64,000 bases of DNA, from assembly GCA_037447655.1 (NCBI GenBank), contig JBBHKE010000913.1, positions 62,001-126,000 of the forward strand, read 5' to 3'. The DNA is from Zygnema cylindricum. Taxonomy: Eukaryota > Streptophyta > Zygnematophyceae > Zygnematales > Zygnemataceae. The notes under the pieces are model-generated. The model did not search any database. It had not been told where the DNA came from and saw only the letters and a list, made by a program, of their open reading frames with translations. Made by a program: the position numbers and the translations under genes. Shown here piece after piece: positions 44,491 to 54,926 of this stretch. Position 1 is the stretch's first letter, and every line of letters begins with the position of its first letter.

Positions 44491-44561
44491 GAGCCGGCCA
44501 GGGTTCGAACCTGGGACCTTTCACTTCAGCTGCGAACGCACTACCACTGTGCCACCAGCTC
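44491..44561 (-). ncRNA. tRNA-like sequence in TRIM LTR, copy 2
   Basis: Identical over all 71 bases to the copy at 44206-44276. The LTR is broken off exactly at the 5' end of this tRNA-like sequence, where copia gag DNA begins. Confidence 0.8.
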
Positions 44562-44755
44562 ATCACGATTCCGCTCGTCACCGCCGTTCCTCTCATCACG
44601 CTTCCGCCAATCACCACCAGCTGAAAATGCATTGACCCTGTCCTTTCCCCTACGAAGCTCCAAAGTGCTTTCCTTCACAAGAATTATCCCCATGGTAAAG
44701 CTCCAAGTCCATGAGGAGCCATCCATTGCCTGCATACGACAAATTATGTTTTCGT
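44562..44755 (-). pseudogene. Copia gag fragment trapped inside the TRIM
   Basis: On the minus strand it reads ENIICRMQAMDGSSW and ESTLELRRGKDRVNAFS, aligned with ENIVNRVQDLPDSRW and ENTIEIRRGGKSGQAL of copia-1 Gag but clearly from another relative. It is about 65 codons long and has no start or end of its own. Confidence 0.8.
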
Positions 44756-44769
44756 GCGGAGGTTCTTAC

Positions 44770-44867
44770 TGTTGGATTGGCACGTGAAGCCGGTCCAATA
44801 CGGGGTAGAATATGGATATTTCCATATTCTACCCCGTATTCGACCGGCTTCACGTGCCAATCCAACA
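44770..44867. repeat. 98-bp near-perfect palindrome of two TRIM LTR ends
   Basis: TGTTGGATTGGCACGTGAAG runs into a centre GGATATTTCC and returns as CTTCACGTGCCAATCCAACA. Only two of 49 pairs mismatch. It is a head-to-head junction of two LTR ends. The 14 bases to its left (GCGGAGGTTCTTAC) are an inverted copy of the gypsy sequence at 45153-45166, one base different. Confidence 0.9.
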
Positions 44868-44977
44868 CCCCCCCTCACGGGAAAGCCGGTCAAACCATCC
44901 GCAATCCCGCTGGCTTTGATACCATGTTAGATTTCCTAGAAATCCAGGATTCGGCATGTCCCACACTTGGGAAAATT

Positions 44978-45048
44978 GAGCCGGCCAGGGTTCGAACCTG
45001 GGACCTTTCACTTCAGCTGCGAACGCACTACCACTGTGCCACCAGCTC
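44978..45048 (-). ncRNA. tRNA-like sequence in TRIM LTR, copy 3
   Basis: Identical to the other two copies, while the surrounding LTRs and internal regions carry some differences (for example GATTCGG preceded by CCGG or CCAG). TTTT follows as in the others. Confidence 0.8.
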
Positions 45049-45157
45049 GATGTTGAGACTGGCGGGTCCGTACCCATCTATTCGGGCGGCTCGAGTATGG
45101 ATATTTCCATATTCTACCCCGTATTGGACCGGCTTCACGTGCCAATCCAACAATAAG

Positions 45158-47531
45158 AACCTCCGCAGAAGCCTTATAACCCACGAGAACATGCTCCTTA
45201 AAAGCAGCGGTGGTCAATTTACAGTCTTGTGGGAAAGAGCGACCACCTCTACCCACTTCCTAAAAAATTTTATCATTATCATGATGTATTGTTTCCCTTT
45301 TCGGGATAAAGGAAACAGTTCGGCGAGATCCACAGACCAGCGATAAAACAATCCTCTAATGGGCAATGGCTGTAGAGACACCTGCGGATTAGAGAAAGAG
45401 GTGCGTAACCGATCGCATATGGCGCAGTTGTGGAGAATGGCTGCCACATCTGATTGCATTCCAAGCCACCAATAGCGTGTCTATACAAGGCTCAAAGTGC
45501 GCTTGAAGCGCTCGGTTCGCCGGGGACATGCTGATGACTACTGTCCGCCAGCAATCGAACTAAAGATCCGCTGAGCCACAGATAATTTTTGGCTCGTTTC
45601 TTTACTCGGTCTTCCTCCTCGGCAGTAGTATTGGGCGGAAAGGTTTGAGAGGAGAGGAAGAGGATTAACGGGCCGTCGCGTCACGGATGTGTGGCCGGCC
45701 GAGGGTGAGGAATAGAAGAGAGACAATAAGTGATATAGGAACCACCCGACATGGCCAGTACCTCGTCCTCGTCGAAATCTTGCCGGACACTGTTATCGGT
45801 GGTTCGAGGTAGTGGATTCCTAGAAATCCCGTCGGCGTTGAAGCTTAACAAACCGGGCCGATGGATGATCTCAACGTCGTACTCTTGTAAAATTAAAGCC
45901 CATTGGGCAAGCTTCCGTGAAAGCTTATCGTTGGTCATCAACCAATGAAGGGGTTGATGGTCAGTTAGGAACGTGAATGGCTTGCCGTAAAGATAATGTC
46001 AAAAATGAACAATACCTCATACCGCGGGCAGACATTCACCCTCGTAACTAATGTAATTAGATTCAGCTCGGTTATTGCTCTGGCTGGCCTATGCCACTAC
46101 GTATGTCTCTCCCTTCAATTCTCTTTGCGTTAAAATGGTCGCTATGCCAAGCTTCCCGAAATTGGTTTGTAGGCAAAAGGGAAGCTTGTGGTTAGAAGGT
46201 CAAAGAATGGGAGCGCTAGAAAGGGTGATCTTCAATTTTTGAAACGCTTCTACTTGGGCGGGTCCCCAAACAAAAGGCATTTTTTTGAAAAGGTCATTAA
46301 GGGGAGAAGCAATCGTACTAAAATTAAATACAAATCGACGCTAATAATTGGCTTGTCCGAGAAAAGCCCTCAGACTAGTGAGATCGGTGGGGGCTGGCAG
46401 TTTGGTGATCACCTCTACCTTAGCTTTTAAGGGAGTGATGCCCTCAGCCAAAATAAAATGGCCGAGACAGGGCACTCCCTCTGCACCGAACGTACACTTG
46501 GCTAGTTGACACTTCAGCTCGACTTTATTTAAATCGGTGAGCACCCACTCAATATGACGGGCGTGCTTCTCCACCCTGGCGGAAGCGATTATCAAGTCAT
46601 CGATGTAGCACCGAGCGAATTTACATCCAACCAGCACGAAATCCATGACTTTTTGAAACACAGCTGGTGCGTTGTGAAGACCGAAAGGCATGACTGCCCA
46701 TTCCCACCGACCATCACTACCCCAAAATGCAATTTTATGTCGATCTCTTTCCTCGATTTCAATCTAGTTAAGCCCTTGGCGTAAGACAAGAATGCTAAAA
46801 AACTTTGCACCACCTACATGGTCAAATATTTCCTCCGCTAGAGGCATACGGTTGCGGTCTTGAACGGTCCGGGCATTAAGCTCTCGGTAGTCCCCACACA
46901 TTCTTCGCTCACTAAGATTTCCGTCGGAATCTTCTTTCCTAGGCATGATTGTAGGGGCGGCAAAGGTGGAATCCGACCGATAGATTAGACCGGCTTCTTC
47001 TAATTTTGCGCATCTTTAGTCCACTATCTCCGATTATATTTCACAAAGACGGTGTTTTGGCTTTAAGTTAGGTCGATCGTCTTCAAGGTCAATTAACATT
47101 TTGCAAGTAGAATGACATCTAAGGTCATTCATGGAGAAAGCAAACGCATCTATATGACTCGTGACTGCGTCACTTAATACTGCATGTTCCACCTTTGTGA
47201 GACTGGAACCGAACTTCCACTTCGGCATCTCAGGACTCTTGATAGTGAAAGCTTCCACGGCCTGAGCAAATGCAATTTGCTCATCGGCGATGAGGGAGTG
47301 GCCTAACTCGTATTTTACCAGTGTCTGCTGTATGCAGTTCACCTTGTGGTGCCAATTGGGAGTGGGATATGCGACTGTCCAATGTGGGACCAGCGAGGTA
47401 GAAGGGAAAGGGGTGGATAGAACAGCGGTATAGGTTGGAATCTCCCATGTTGTGACTAGGGCTAAAGAAATCGTAGATTGTGATATCCGGAGGAGACAAA
47501 GGCTGAGATAGAAAGAGAAAAACCTGAACTG
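45158..47531 (-). pseudogene. Gypsy reverse transcriptase, RNase H and integrase N-terminal half
   Basis: On the minus strand: a pre-RT stretch LTKVEHAVLSDAV (about 47210), then RT with MCGDYRELNARTVQ (about 46900), MPFGLHNAPAVFQ (about 46690), YIDDLIIAS (about 46605) and LRAFLGQANY (about 46350). RNase H follows with LQTNFGKLGIATILTQRE (about 46170) and TDHQPLHWL (about 45960). Integrase zinc finger GMQSDVAAILHNCAICDR (about 45460) and core WSVDLAELFP (about 45320) run up to EHVLVGYKASAEV, where the TRIM interrupts. RNase H and integrase after RT define the gypsy (Ty3) group. Several stops and frame changes make it inactive. Confidence 0.9.
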
Positions 47532-47536
47532 GATTA

Positions 47537-48534
47537 TGTTGAAATAAGTAGTTTTTGTATTTTCTAGGTCTAAATTACATTGACGGAAACATATATAGAA
47601 AATGATGGCAGCCTGCCTCCATCTCTTCTCTCTTTCCCCCATACTTATTGTAGTCACTGAAGGAGAGAGAGAGCGATGGAGCCATGGCTGCCTCCCCTCC
47701 ATAGGAAGGACTAAAGAGTGACTTAAGTCACTCTCAACAAAAGGTTGAGTCCGGGAGGACTCGAACCCCTGACCGGTAGAGCGCGGCGTAGCCGTTAGCT
47801 CTAACCAGTCTGTCGTAAAAGTCCGTTAGATGATATAGGGTTTCATTCATATTTAAACTATTGTATTATACTGAAATGATTTTACTGTAATATGGACGAA
47901 ACGAACATAGAACTTGTTAAGGTTTAGTGCAACGTCATTTCGCACGAAACAAATAAAACAAACATTTGTTTTAAACGGTCGACATTTAATGTCGGATTTA
48001 ATCCGACAGCGCACCTCATCGCCGAGATCGCGGAATGGTCAGTTTGGATTTTATGGACGTGGCATGACGTGGCGCCACGTGGAAGGATGACATTCGGTCG
48101 CGAGAATTCCGGAGAATATACGAACGAGTGGAAAAATGACACGCGTCCGTTCAGTAGCCTTGTCGTACACAGGCCGTACAGAAAGGACATCGGCCGTAGT
48201 ACCTTTCTGTACTTTACAATAATATGATTGGTTCGTACTTTAGTAGATAGGGGTTCAGAGAGAGATTTAGGACTTAGGAAATTTTGACACCTCTCTCTCT
48301 AAGAGAGCTTTGTATAAATTGGCATTTTTTGCCGGCTCATAACTTATCGGCTGGTTGGCCGTTTTCAGTGATTCTTTTTGATACGGACTCAGGGGAGTCC
48401 AGGCTGCATAGGGGTGCACTCAAATTGTCAGTTTGCCTTCTTGGGCAGCAGTGGTCATGGCTTAAAGTGGGTTAGTTAAATACTATCTAGAGGCTTCCTG
48501 TATTCTGTAGTCCAATGGAGGACACAGAATTAAA
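47537..48534 (+). mobile_element. Solo LTR of the copia-2 family inserted in the gypsy
   Basis: 998 bp from TGTTGAAATAAG to ACAGAATTAAA, flanked by the perfect 5-bp duplication GATTA (47532-47536 and 48535-48539). It separates the DNA methyltransferase from the RT of the gypsy. A 16-base hairpin GGACTC-AGGG-GAGTCC is at 48385-48400. On the minus strand the B-box-like GGTTCGAGTCC (about 47754-47764) lies next to a hairpin TAGAGC...GCTCTA. Confidence 0.92.
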
Positions 48535-48600
48535 GATTACCTCGAAAGCCTAGGGAAGCACGCGAAAGACTGTTGTGATAATGGTGTGTGATCCCCCCCC

Positions 48601-49692
48601 CTAAGCTGATTGTGACGGATGATTCTTTGTGTAGCGACTAGCTACCAGACTTAGACCTAAAACAAATGACAAGGACTGAGGGTCTATGACTCTACCCAGC
48701 AGTGTGCTCCTCTGTCGTTCTGTAAGGCCGATGGCCGCAATATTACCCGGAATAAAATGCATTAGATGCTCCCTTTCTATGGGGCTAGGCTCCTCTAACT
48801 CCCTTGTGATAATGTTTCGGAGCATGCCTGGACCAATATGCGAGTATGCGTGTGAATTAGGATAAGACACCAAGGTAGGAAAGACCTTCAAAGGATGACC
48901 GACTACATTGTTGTGGTAGTTAGAAGGATAGTCTGGGAACACGAATTTTTGGACTTGGTGAAGGGGAAGTAAGGCGGTCTTAATCTCGACAGTGGGAGGT
49001 TTTACGGACAGATTAGCCTCACGAAGAGAACCGGCCTCGATTAGGTTCGTCTATTTGGAGCGAACTCGATGAGCCAAGGACCCATGCCCAGCGGCATCAA
49101 TTATTAAGGGAGGTCCAATTAGATGTTCAATACGCTTATAATCAGCAAAAACCACGGGTCGTGAATCATTATAAGTGGACACGTTTTCCAAAAAAATATC
49201 CGACAGGCCAGTCCCCGGTTTGGAGAAAATGAAGGATCATGAGAAGTTCACAAAATGATTTTGTACGGGGATCTGCCAAACAAAGACCTTTGCCGGCCCA
49301 AGACATGTCTTTACACTCCCACCCCCCAAAAACAAGGTCTATCGGCTCCACGTTCCGTAGGTGGTGGTTACTAAAGATGCCGATATCTTGTGGAAGGGTC
49401 GTGTGCATAAGCAAGAAAGCACACTTTGGAAGCACTTGTGGATACAGGGAATGTAAGAGATTGCAATGATGCCACTCTGCCTTTCTAGCTATAACATCTA
49501 TTTCCAGTGCATAATAGTGACAAATGAGAGGCCCATTCTGTAAACATGACAATAGAGAAGCTCAAATCCCTGCAAATAAGTCTAAAATAACGACCCCCTT
49601 TGTATCACGACTCAACTGTACCGACTTCCAATTAATAGGGAGGAACCGCGAAGGATCGTTAGCTACTAGAGGAATTGGAGGGATAGGTGTTA
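48601..49692 (-). pseudogene. DNMT3-like cytosine-5 DNA methyltransferase encoded by the gypsy element, broken
   Basis: Would transfer a methyl group from S-adenosylmethionine to cytosine C5 in DNA. On the minus strand the family motifs appear in order: motif I ILDLFAGI (49570-49590), motif II ALEID (49496-49510), motif IV PIDLVFGGWECKDMSWAGKG with the catalytic Cys at 49313-49315 (usual PC is EC here), motif VI FLENV in a shifted frame at about 49185-49200, motif VIII IDAAGHGSLAHRVRS (about 49057-49100), and C-terminal RQRSTLLGRVIDP (about 48680-48720). The I-to-X order excludes the permuted DRM type; the AHR and LLGR regions look most like DNMT3. Damage: TGA at 49562-49564, T7 frameshift at 49190-49196, TAG at 49051-49053. 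It lies downstream of the protease and upstream of RT. Confidence 0.85.
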
Positions 49693-49693
49693 A

Positions 49694-50180
49694 TTATATA
49701 AGTAATGTAGACTTATAGATGTGGTCCAATGTGTGAGAATCGATAAGGAAACCCGGTTCTGCAAAGAGCTCGGGTAAGGGACAACTACCCGGTATGATTT
49801 CTTCAGACGAAAGGGAGTGGAAAATTTCCTCCCCAACGGAGTTCCCCAAAAATGCGGGGAGAGCCGTAGCCAAGTGAGCCATTGTGCGCAAAGGTCGACG
49901 TGCTGAAATGAGAGGAAGGCAAATTTTGCACTCCAGAAAATGAGTCGGTCAATAAGAGAATATTTGGTCATGCAGGTCCACGCCACCGCCAATTCAAAAT
50001 ATACCATCTTGACCCACCAATCACTCATAATCGTTCTTTTTAGTGACCAACGCTTTGACGAAAAATTTCAACGGACTCATTTTCGGTTCCTGTCTGAAAC
50101 CGAAAGATAAACGGGTCCTTTGTGATTCCGAGGAACAGCTCCGTGGTCCCAGCCGAAGTTAGAAGGCGGGTAGCTGTCGC
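49694..50180 (-). pseudogene. Gypsy region between protease and methyltransferase
   Basis: Minus strand, in frame with the methyltransferase but ended by TAA at 49694-49696. Reads MAHLATALPAFLGNSVGEE and LPELFAEPGFLIDS. A parallel stretch MAHLASALLAFSGHTIGN is found in the rearranged piece at about 42840. I recognise no domain. Confidence 0.55.
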
Positions 50181-50465
50181 CTAAAGCTTCTCTGATGTCA
50201 AACCAAGCTTGAGCGCAAATTTGGATCCGAGGATCACGGGTTTGGCCCCAGTGTCCATGAGAGGAAGAGTGGGGTGAACACCGTTCACTGAGAATGACCG
50301 CGGAGAGTTATCAAGAAAACTGATATGGGGATAGAGATTACGACGCTCTTCCGTGGTAACCGGTTGAACCGTTGGGAGACTGCGGTTTAACCGTAGAGCC
50401 CTCAAATAGGCAGCTGCTGCGACCTCATCAACATGGGGAAGAGCTTTTGGTACATCCCCCATCAT
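50181..50465 (-). pseudogene. Gypsy aspartic protease
   Basis: Cleaves the polyprotein. VHPTLPLMDTGAKPVILGSK (minus strand, about 50280-50220) has the DTG active site intact, followed by FALKLGL in place of the usual A..LGL. Frame changes separate it from gag. The corresponding site is DTK in the second gypsy (55 kb) and DNG in the rearranged piece (43.2 kb). Confidence 0.82.
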
Positions 50466-50479
50466 CGCTAAAAGAATAC

Positions 50480-52357
50480 TTAATCACTCTTTCACCCGAT
50501 GAGCCTCATGATTAGTGCCATCCAATATGGTTTGTGCCTCCGCCGCAATGGTAGAAGTTGTTTCCGATAGGGGAGGCAAAGACTATTTTGCAAATGAGAG
50601 TGGGACACGCAAATTTTGTAATTTGCCCACTCGGTTATGGTCTGCTGAACCATTTTCAAATGTAGCCACTTGTTGTTCAACAGTGGAATCCGGAAGAGTT
50701 TGCTCGGCCAACGACGGCATGTGGACAACGGTCCTAGACATCCCAGTAAATTGGGGTTTCATTTCCGCCATGAAAGCTGCAAATTGCGATTTCATCATGG
50801 TCGCCATTGTGGCTTGAAGCTCGGCCTTCTCTCTCTCTCTCAACGGGAGATCTTAGAGGAGCTTTCTTCTTCTCAGTCTCCTTAGACGGAGTGACTGGTT
50901 TCGCGGAACAGGCCGGAATTCCGTCGTTTTTTATCTGATTTTGATAAGTGAAATTAGGGTCCTTGATGTGGCACCCATAGACATAATGTCTTTTTTGGTG
51001 GCAATGAGTGCAAGTGGCCGCCTTGTCAGGACACATGCACGCATCGTGCCCGATTTTTCCACATCGGAAACACATTCGGTTTCCAAAACTAACGGGTGGA
51101 GTTCCCATGGCTGGCATCTTCAAGGCCTATTGAGGGGCCATGGATTTTTAGGTGGAGGATGAGATGGCTTAGCCGGTTCTTTGTGAGGAGGTTTCGACCG
51201 CTCATGGGCGTCCCACCACGATGTCTGCATCTCATACTCTATCGCATATTGAGCCGCTTGCTCAAAGGTGAATTTCAGTCCATACATCTACCAAAGGTGG
51301 TTTTGGATAAACCTTTTTGATGGACCTCAAACCGTCCCAACAATTTTTGGACAGCCTCCGCATCGGACATTAGGTTCGTTAATGCCTCTTGCAAAGTTTT
51401 TCTCCGTGCTCGCAAGGCAAGAGCAGTTTCACCTGACCTACACTCGAAGTTCATCAACTCTTTGATCTGGACCGGGTTTTGCATCCGGTACTCCTCTTGG
51501 AGGATGTGAAACATGACTAAAAGAGGGTCACATAAAGGAATCATCCCCCTCGCTCTAGCAAGGACCCCCGCTCGGGCAGCCTCTACATACTGACGAGGAA
51601 CCTCGGGGATAGCAAGATACAACTCGTCCCCGTTAACATCTAATACAGCCTGTCTCGCAGTCTGGTAAAGGATATCCACCGGGCCGAAAACTTTTGGTAA
51701 CCCAGCAAACAGAGCCATGACCTCTGTCATCGCAAAAACATCCTCGTACTTGCGAGTGTAGAAAAAGAGGGCCGAACCACATAGGTATCGACGGAGAAGG
51801 GAAAAGGTGACACGGAGGTCAAACCTATCCTGATATCTAAAGGCTAGATCGCGCATTTTCGTGTCGTATAACATCCGGAATTGCGATAAAGACATGGTGT
51901 CCTTTAATCCGGAAAAGCAGAATTGCATCTTACCCATGGAATTCTTTGGAGAGCAAGCCATGTTGTAAAAGGGAAGATTCGCAGGTTTTGCCAAAGATGG
52001 GCTGGCAGGGAAATTACGAGTATGAGGAGTTGGAAAGGTTTCCTCCAGAACGTCTTTTTTGGTCCCCTCTATAATTGACCTAGATAAAAATGAGGACAAT
52101 GATAATATAGATATTAGACCAGACTCCACTAACAGCGATATGCAATCCACAATCGGATCCGATGTGGTCAACAATACGGGAAAATCTGAAGGATCTAACT
52201 GCGGAGGACAATAAAATGTACCACTTTGAGTGGACCCGGATTGATAAGGAAGGTTATCCAATCTGTGGGCATAAACCAAGGGGAAAACCTTGACTACAAT
52301 AGTGAAATGTTTCCAACGGCCTAACCAAGATGCAGCACGTGTTAGACTAATCCACAC
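50480..52357 (-). pseudogene. Gypsy gag with two zinc knuckles
   Basis: Capsid protein. The largest open part (52357-51275) contains FRMLYDTKMRDLAFRYQDRF, SLLRRYLCGSALFFY and EYRMQNPVQIKELMNFECR, the capsid-type helical region. After frame changes, two knuckles read CFRCGKIGHDACMC and CTHCHQKRHYVYGC (minus strand, about 51080-50965), both CX2CX4HX4C. A predicted coiled stretch with KAELQATMATMMKSQF follows (about 50830). The homologous gag of the second gypsy is at 55700-57540. Confidence 0.82.
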
Positions 52358-53551
52358 TAGTACAAAAAACTCACGCAGTGAGAATCAAGACTTAGTGGTC
52401 AGATCTAGCAAAAAACCGGAATACCAAAAACCTCTACCTTGCAAACAAGGGACATGGCCGAAGGGCCAGATCTTTAAACAAGCATTCAGCTATCCAAACA
52501 CCTTTCAGTGCAAGTCTAAAGCAACAGAGAGATAAAAACGCTTATGTAGGGCCACCCACGGCCAGATCTAGAAAGCAATTCCACACTAGATAGTCACAAG
52601 AAAACTTCAAGGCCACTCAAAGCCATATACCATGCAGGAAAACAGGAAAAATGCTAATGCTCAATCAAAAAGGTTCTTATCGAAACCGATCCACACTGGT
52701 CCCCTAAACGAGTGTCCAAACTATAACAGAACGCTCCTGCACCCGCAAGGCATCGGCTACTTACAAACACTTTTAATACTCTAGTGAGTACTAAAAGTGA
52801 ACCGGACTTGACCGAACCCATTCGGATTTTGGAGAGCTCCCGAATGTGATCCGCTTAGAAATCCGCTCCGAAATCCCGTCCGTAATCCGCTCCGAAATCC
52901 GCTCCGAGCAGCGTCTCTAAAAGTGACCCTCCAACAACCTCCGCGAGACTCCGGTAACGTGAAGATGTACACCATGGAATGTTAGAGGACCAGTTGAAGG
53001 ACAAAAGAATGTGCAAGTAGAAGACAAATAACAAATAGGAAACACAAATACGATAGATAGGAAAAGTCAGTTAGAATAAAGTCAGAGGCTGCTCAAACTT
53101 TAGATATACAGCCAAACTTGTGACCACAATAATCTAAAGCAACCAGCAAACCCTAATTCCACTTGAAAAACCCTAATTTTAACGCTAAACCCAAGTTCTT
53201 GAGGCCAAAAATCCAAATCTGCAGCCAAAGAATAGAAGGATTCCGACCTAAGGACTAGAATCAAAAGGAATAAACCCTAAATCTGCTGCAACCCTGATTG
53301 TGCAGTCAAAACCTTTAATCTGCATCTAAACCCTAATTTTGCAGATTAACCCTAAATCTGCAGATTAACCCTAAATTTGCTGCATAATTTAGGTTTAACA
53401 CTAAAGCCAAGAAATAAAGTGGCAGCAAAATAAGAGACAAAGATTGAAAAAAAAAGAAATAGCGGCAAACAAAAACAAAATGTTTTTTTTTTTTTTATAA
53501 AATAAAATTTATATTTTTAATAGAATTTTTTTAGTTTCTTTTGGACAAGAA
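52358..53551 (-). other. Gypsy 5' leader with clustered telo-box motifs
   Basis: The 1.2 kb between LTR and gag has no gene. AAACCCTAA occurs exactly at 53148, 53168, 53272 and 53328, with near matches TAACCCTAAA around 53347 and 53366, spaced by CTGCAG-like units. The second gypsy has the same cluster at about 58300-58510. Telo-boxes are known plant promoter motifs bound by TRB proteins. Confidence 0.7.
53538..53551 (-). promoter_or_regulatory. Candidate self-primer binding site of the gypsy element
   Basis: Minus strand TTCTTGTCCAAAAG begins at the first base after the LTR. It is perfectly complementary to CTTTTGGACAAGAA inside the LTR (54014-54001, minus strand). No tRNA-type site (TGG...) is present. 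In the second gypsy the pair is 58675-58662 with 59135-59122, again perfect. Confidence 0.75.
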
Positions 53552-54876
53552 TGCTAAGCCAAGAGGTACGCACTAGGCTCTTTGGTCTTTATCACATTCT
53601 CTAGAAGAGTTATCCCGTTAAGAGAGCAAAGCAAGAAATATCCCAACCGAAACAAGGGAAAAATCGAAATCGATCAAAAATACACTCTTTCCAAGCCAAC
53701 CGAAATACAAACAAGACAGACAAACACAACCAAACTGTCAAGCTGCCCGCGGAAGGCACATCAAGGTCCAAATGTGCTCCCCAACAATCTCGAATTCCAC
53801 ACTTCCACCCAAAAGACCAAGTTTGGAGGGAAACCTTCCTAGCGTGGCCTTAGGCCGTGTGGATTAAAAACGTGTACAAAAATACAAGGGCAAATATTCG
53901 TAACCTATCTACCCTCTATAGCTAGGTAGCAATAACAAATATAAAGCATGATCAATCGGTGAGAGAGAGAGTAAGAGAAAGCTCCGCCGCCAAGAGAAAA
54001 TTCTTGTCCAAAAGCTAAATTCTCAAAGTCTGAGAAGTAGCCTAAGTAGGGACTAAGCTACGCCTAGCACGAAACTAGCCTGAGTCTAGCCTACTTCATA
54101 TGAATGAAACTACTTAAGATGTTGGCCAATAGGCGGCCAACATCGTCCGCCGTACGTTTAACAAAATCCACCGTCGGAGGGTGAAAACCCTGCCTAACTA
54201 CATGTATGTGCGAACCTACATAGGTTCGCGACTTAAATGAATGAAGGGTATCAAAGCGTCGATAGTACTCCCAAAAATCGCGTTTCATCACCAAACGATA
54301 CTTCGCGTCCATACTTTAAAATCGTGTACCTACGCACGTAACGAAACTTATCGCACGAAATTCGTACACGTTCAAACGAAACATGCACGCGAATCCCGCA
54401 CATGTCCCAAATAGATAAATCGACGATATCGCGAACAAACTAAGCATGCATGCAAGAAATCGTGGCTGCATGCAAAATACTTTGCGCGCGCGTCAAATAA
54501 CGTGCGCGCTTGCCAAAAATTGTGCAAGTGTGCCACATATCGTGCAAGCGTGCCACATATCGTGCGTGTTGGCAACCGATACCATGTGGCATGACATCTC
54601 TCTCTCCCTCTCCCTCTCCCTCTCCCTCTCCCTCTCTCTCATAATCAAAACATAATTGTGCAAAACTTCTCCTCCTCCACCCAAAATCGAAAAAATAAAA
54701 GATAAAACGACTAAAAACAATGAACATGATTACATACACAAAAAAAGGAATCACAAAATTTTTTAAAGGATAAACCAATCTAAATTCAATTAAATCAATA
54801 GAAAATAACGACTAAAAATTATGAGTTTAAAGTGATAAAACAAACAGAAAAAAAAAAAAAAAAAAAAAAAAGAAAA

Positions 54877-54926
<50 letters not shown>

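Larger units (their letters stand above)
44153..45152 (-). mobile_element. Rearranged TRIM retrotransposon with tRNA-like genes in its LTRs
   Basis: Inserted in the gypsy integrase gene; the flanks GTAAG and ATAAG form a 5-bp duplication with one change. Two full 228-bp LTRs (44153-44380 and 44925-45152), one partial LTR (44438-44561) and one inverted LTR tip (44770-44818) surround two identical-sized 57-bp internal regions (44381-44437, 44868-44924). Each internal region holds only a primer site and a polypurine tract. A piece of copia gag (44562-44755) lies in the middle. LTR ends are TGTTGG and TAACA on the minus strand. It has no coding capacity and would need proteins from another element. 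Confidence 0.88.

Noticed and set aside
47743-47822. A complete tRNA in the copia-2 LTR
   Set aside because: The B box is good, but the acceptor and D stems do not pair; kept only as a remnant.
48601-49692. A DRM-type or host chromomethylase gene
   Set aside because: Motifs are in the unpermuted order, no chromodomain or BAH domain is seen, and the sequence is embedded in gypsy coding DNA.
53140-53400. Interstitial telomere repeat
   Set aside because: CCCTAAA-like motifs are spaced and not in tandem, and the same cluster occurs at the homologous place in a second gypsy leader.
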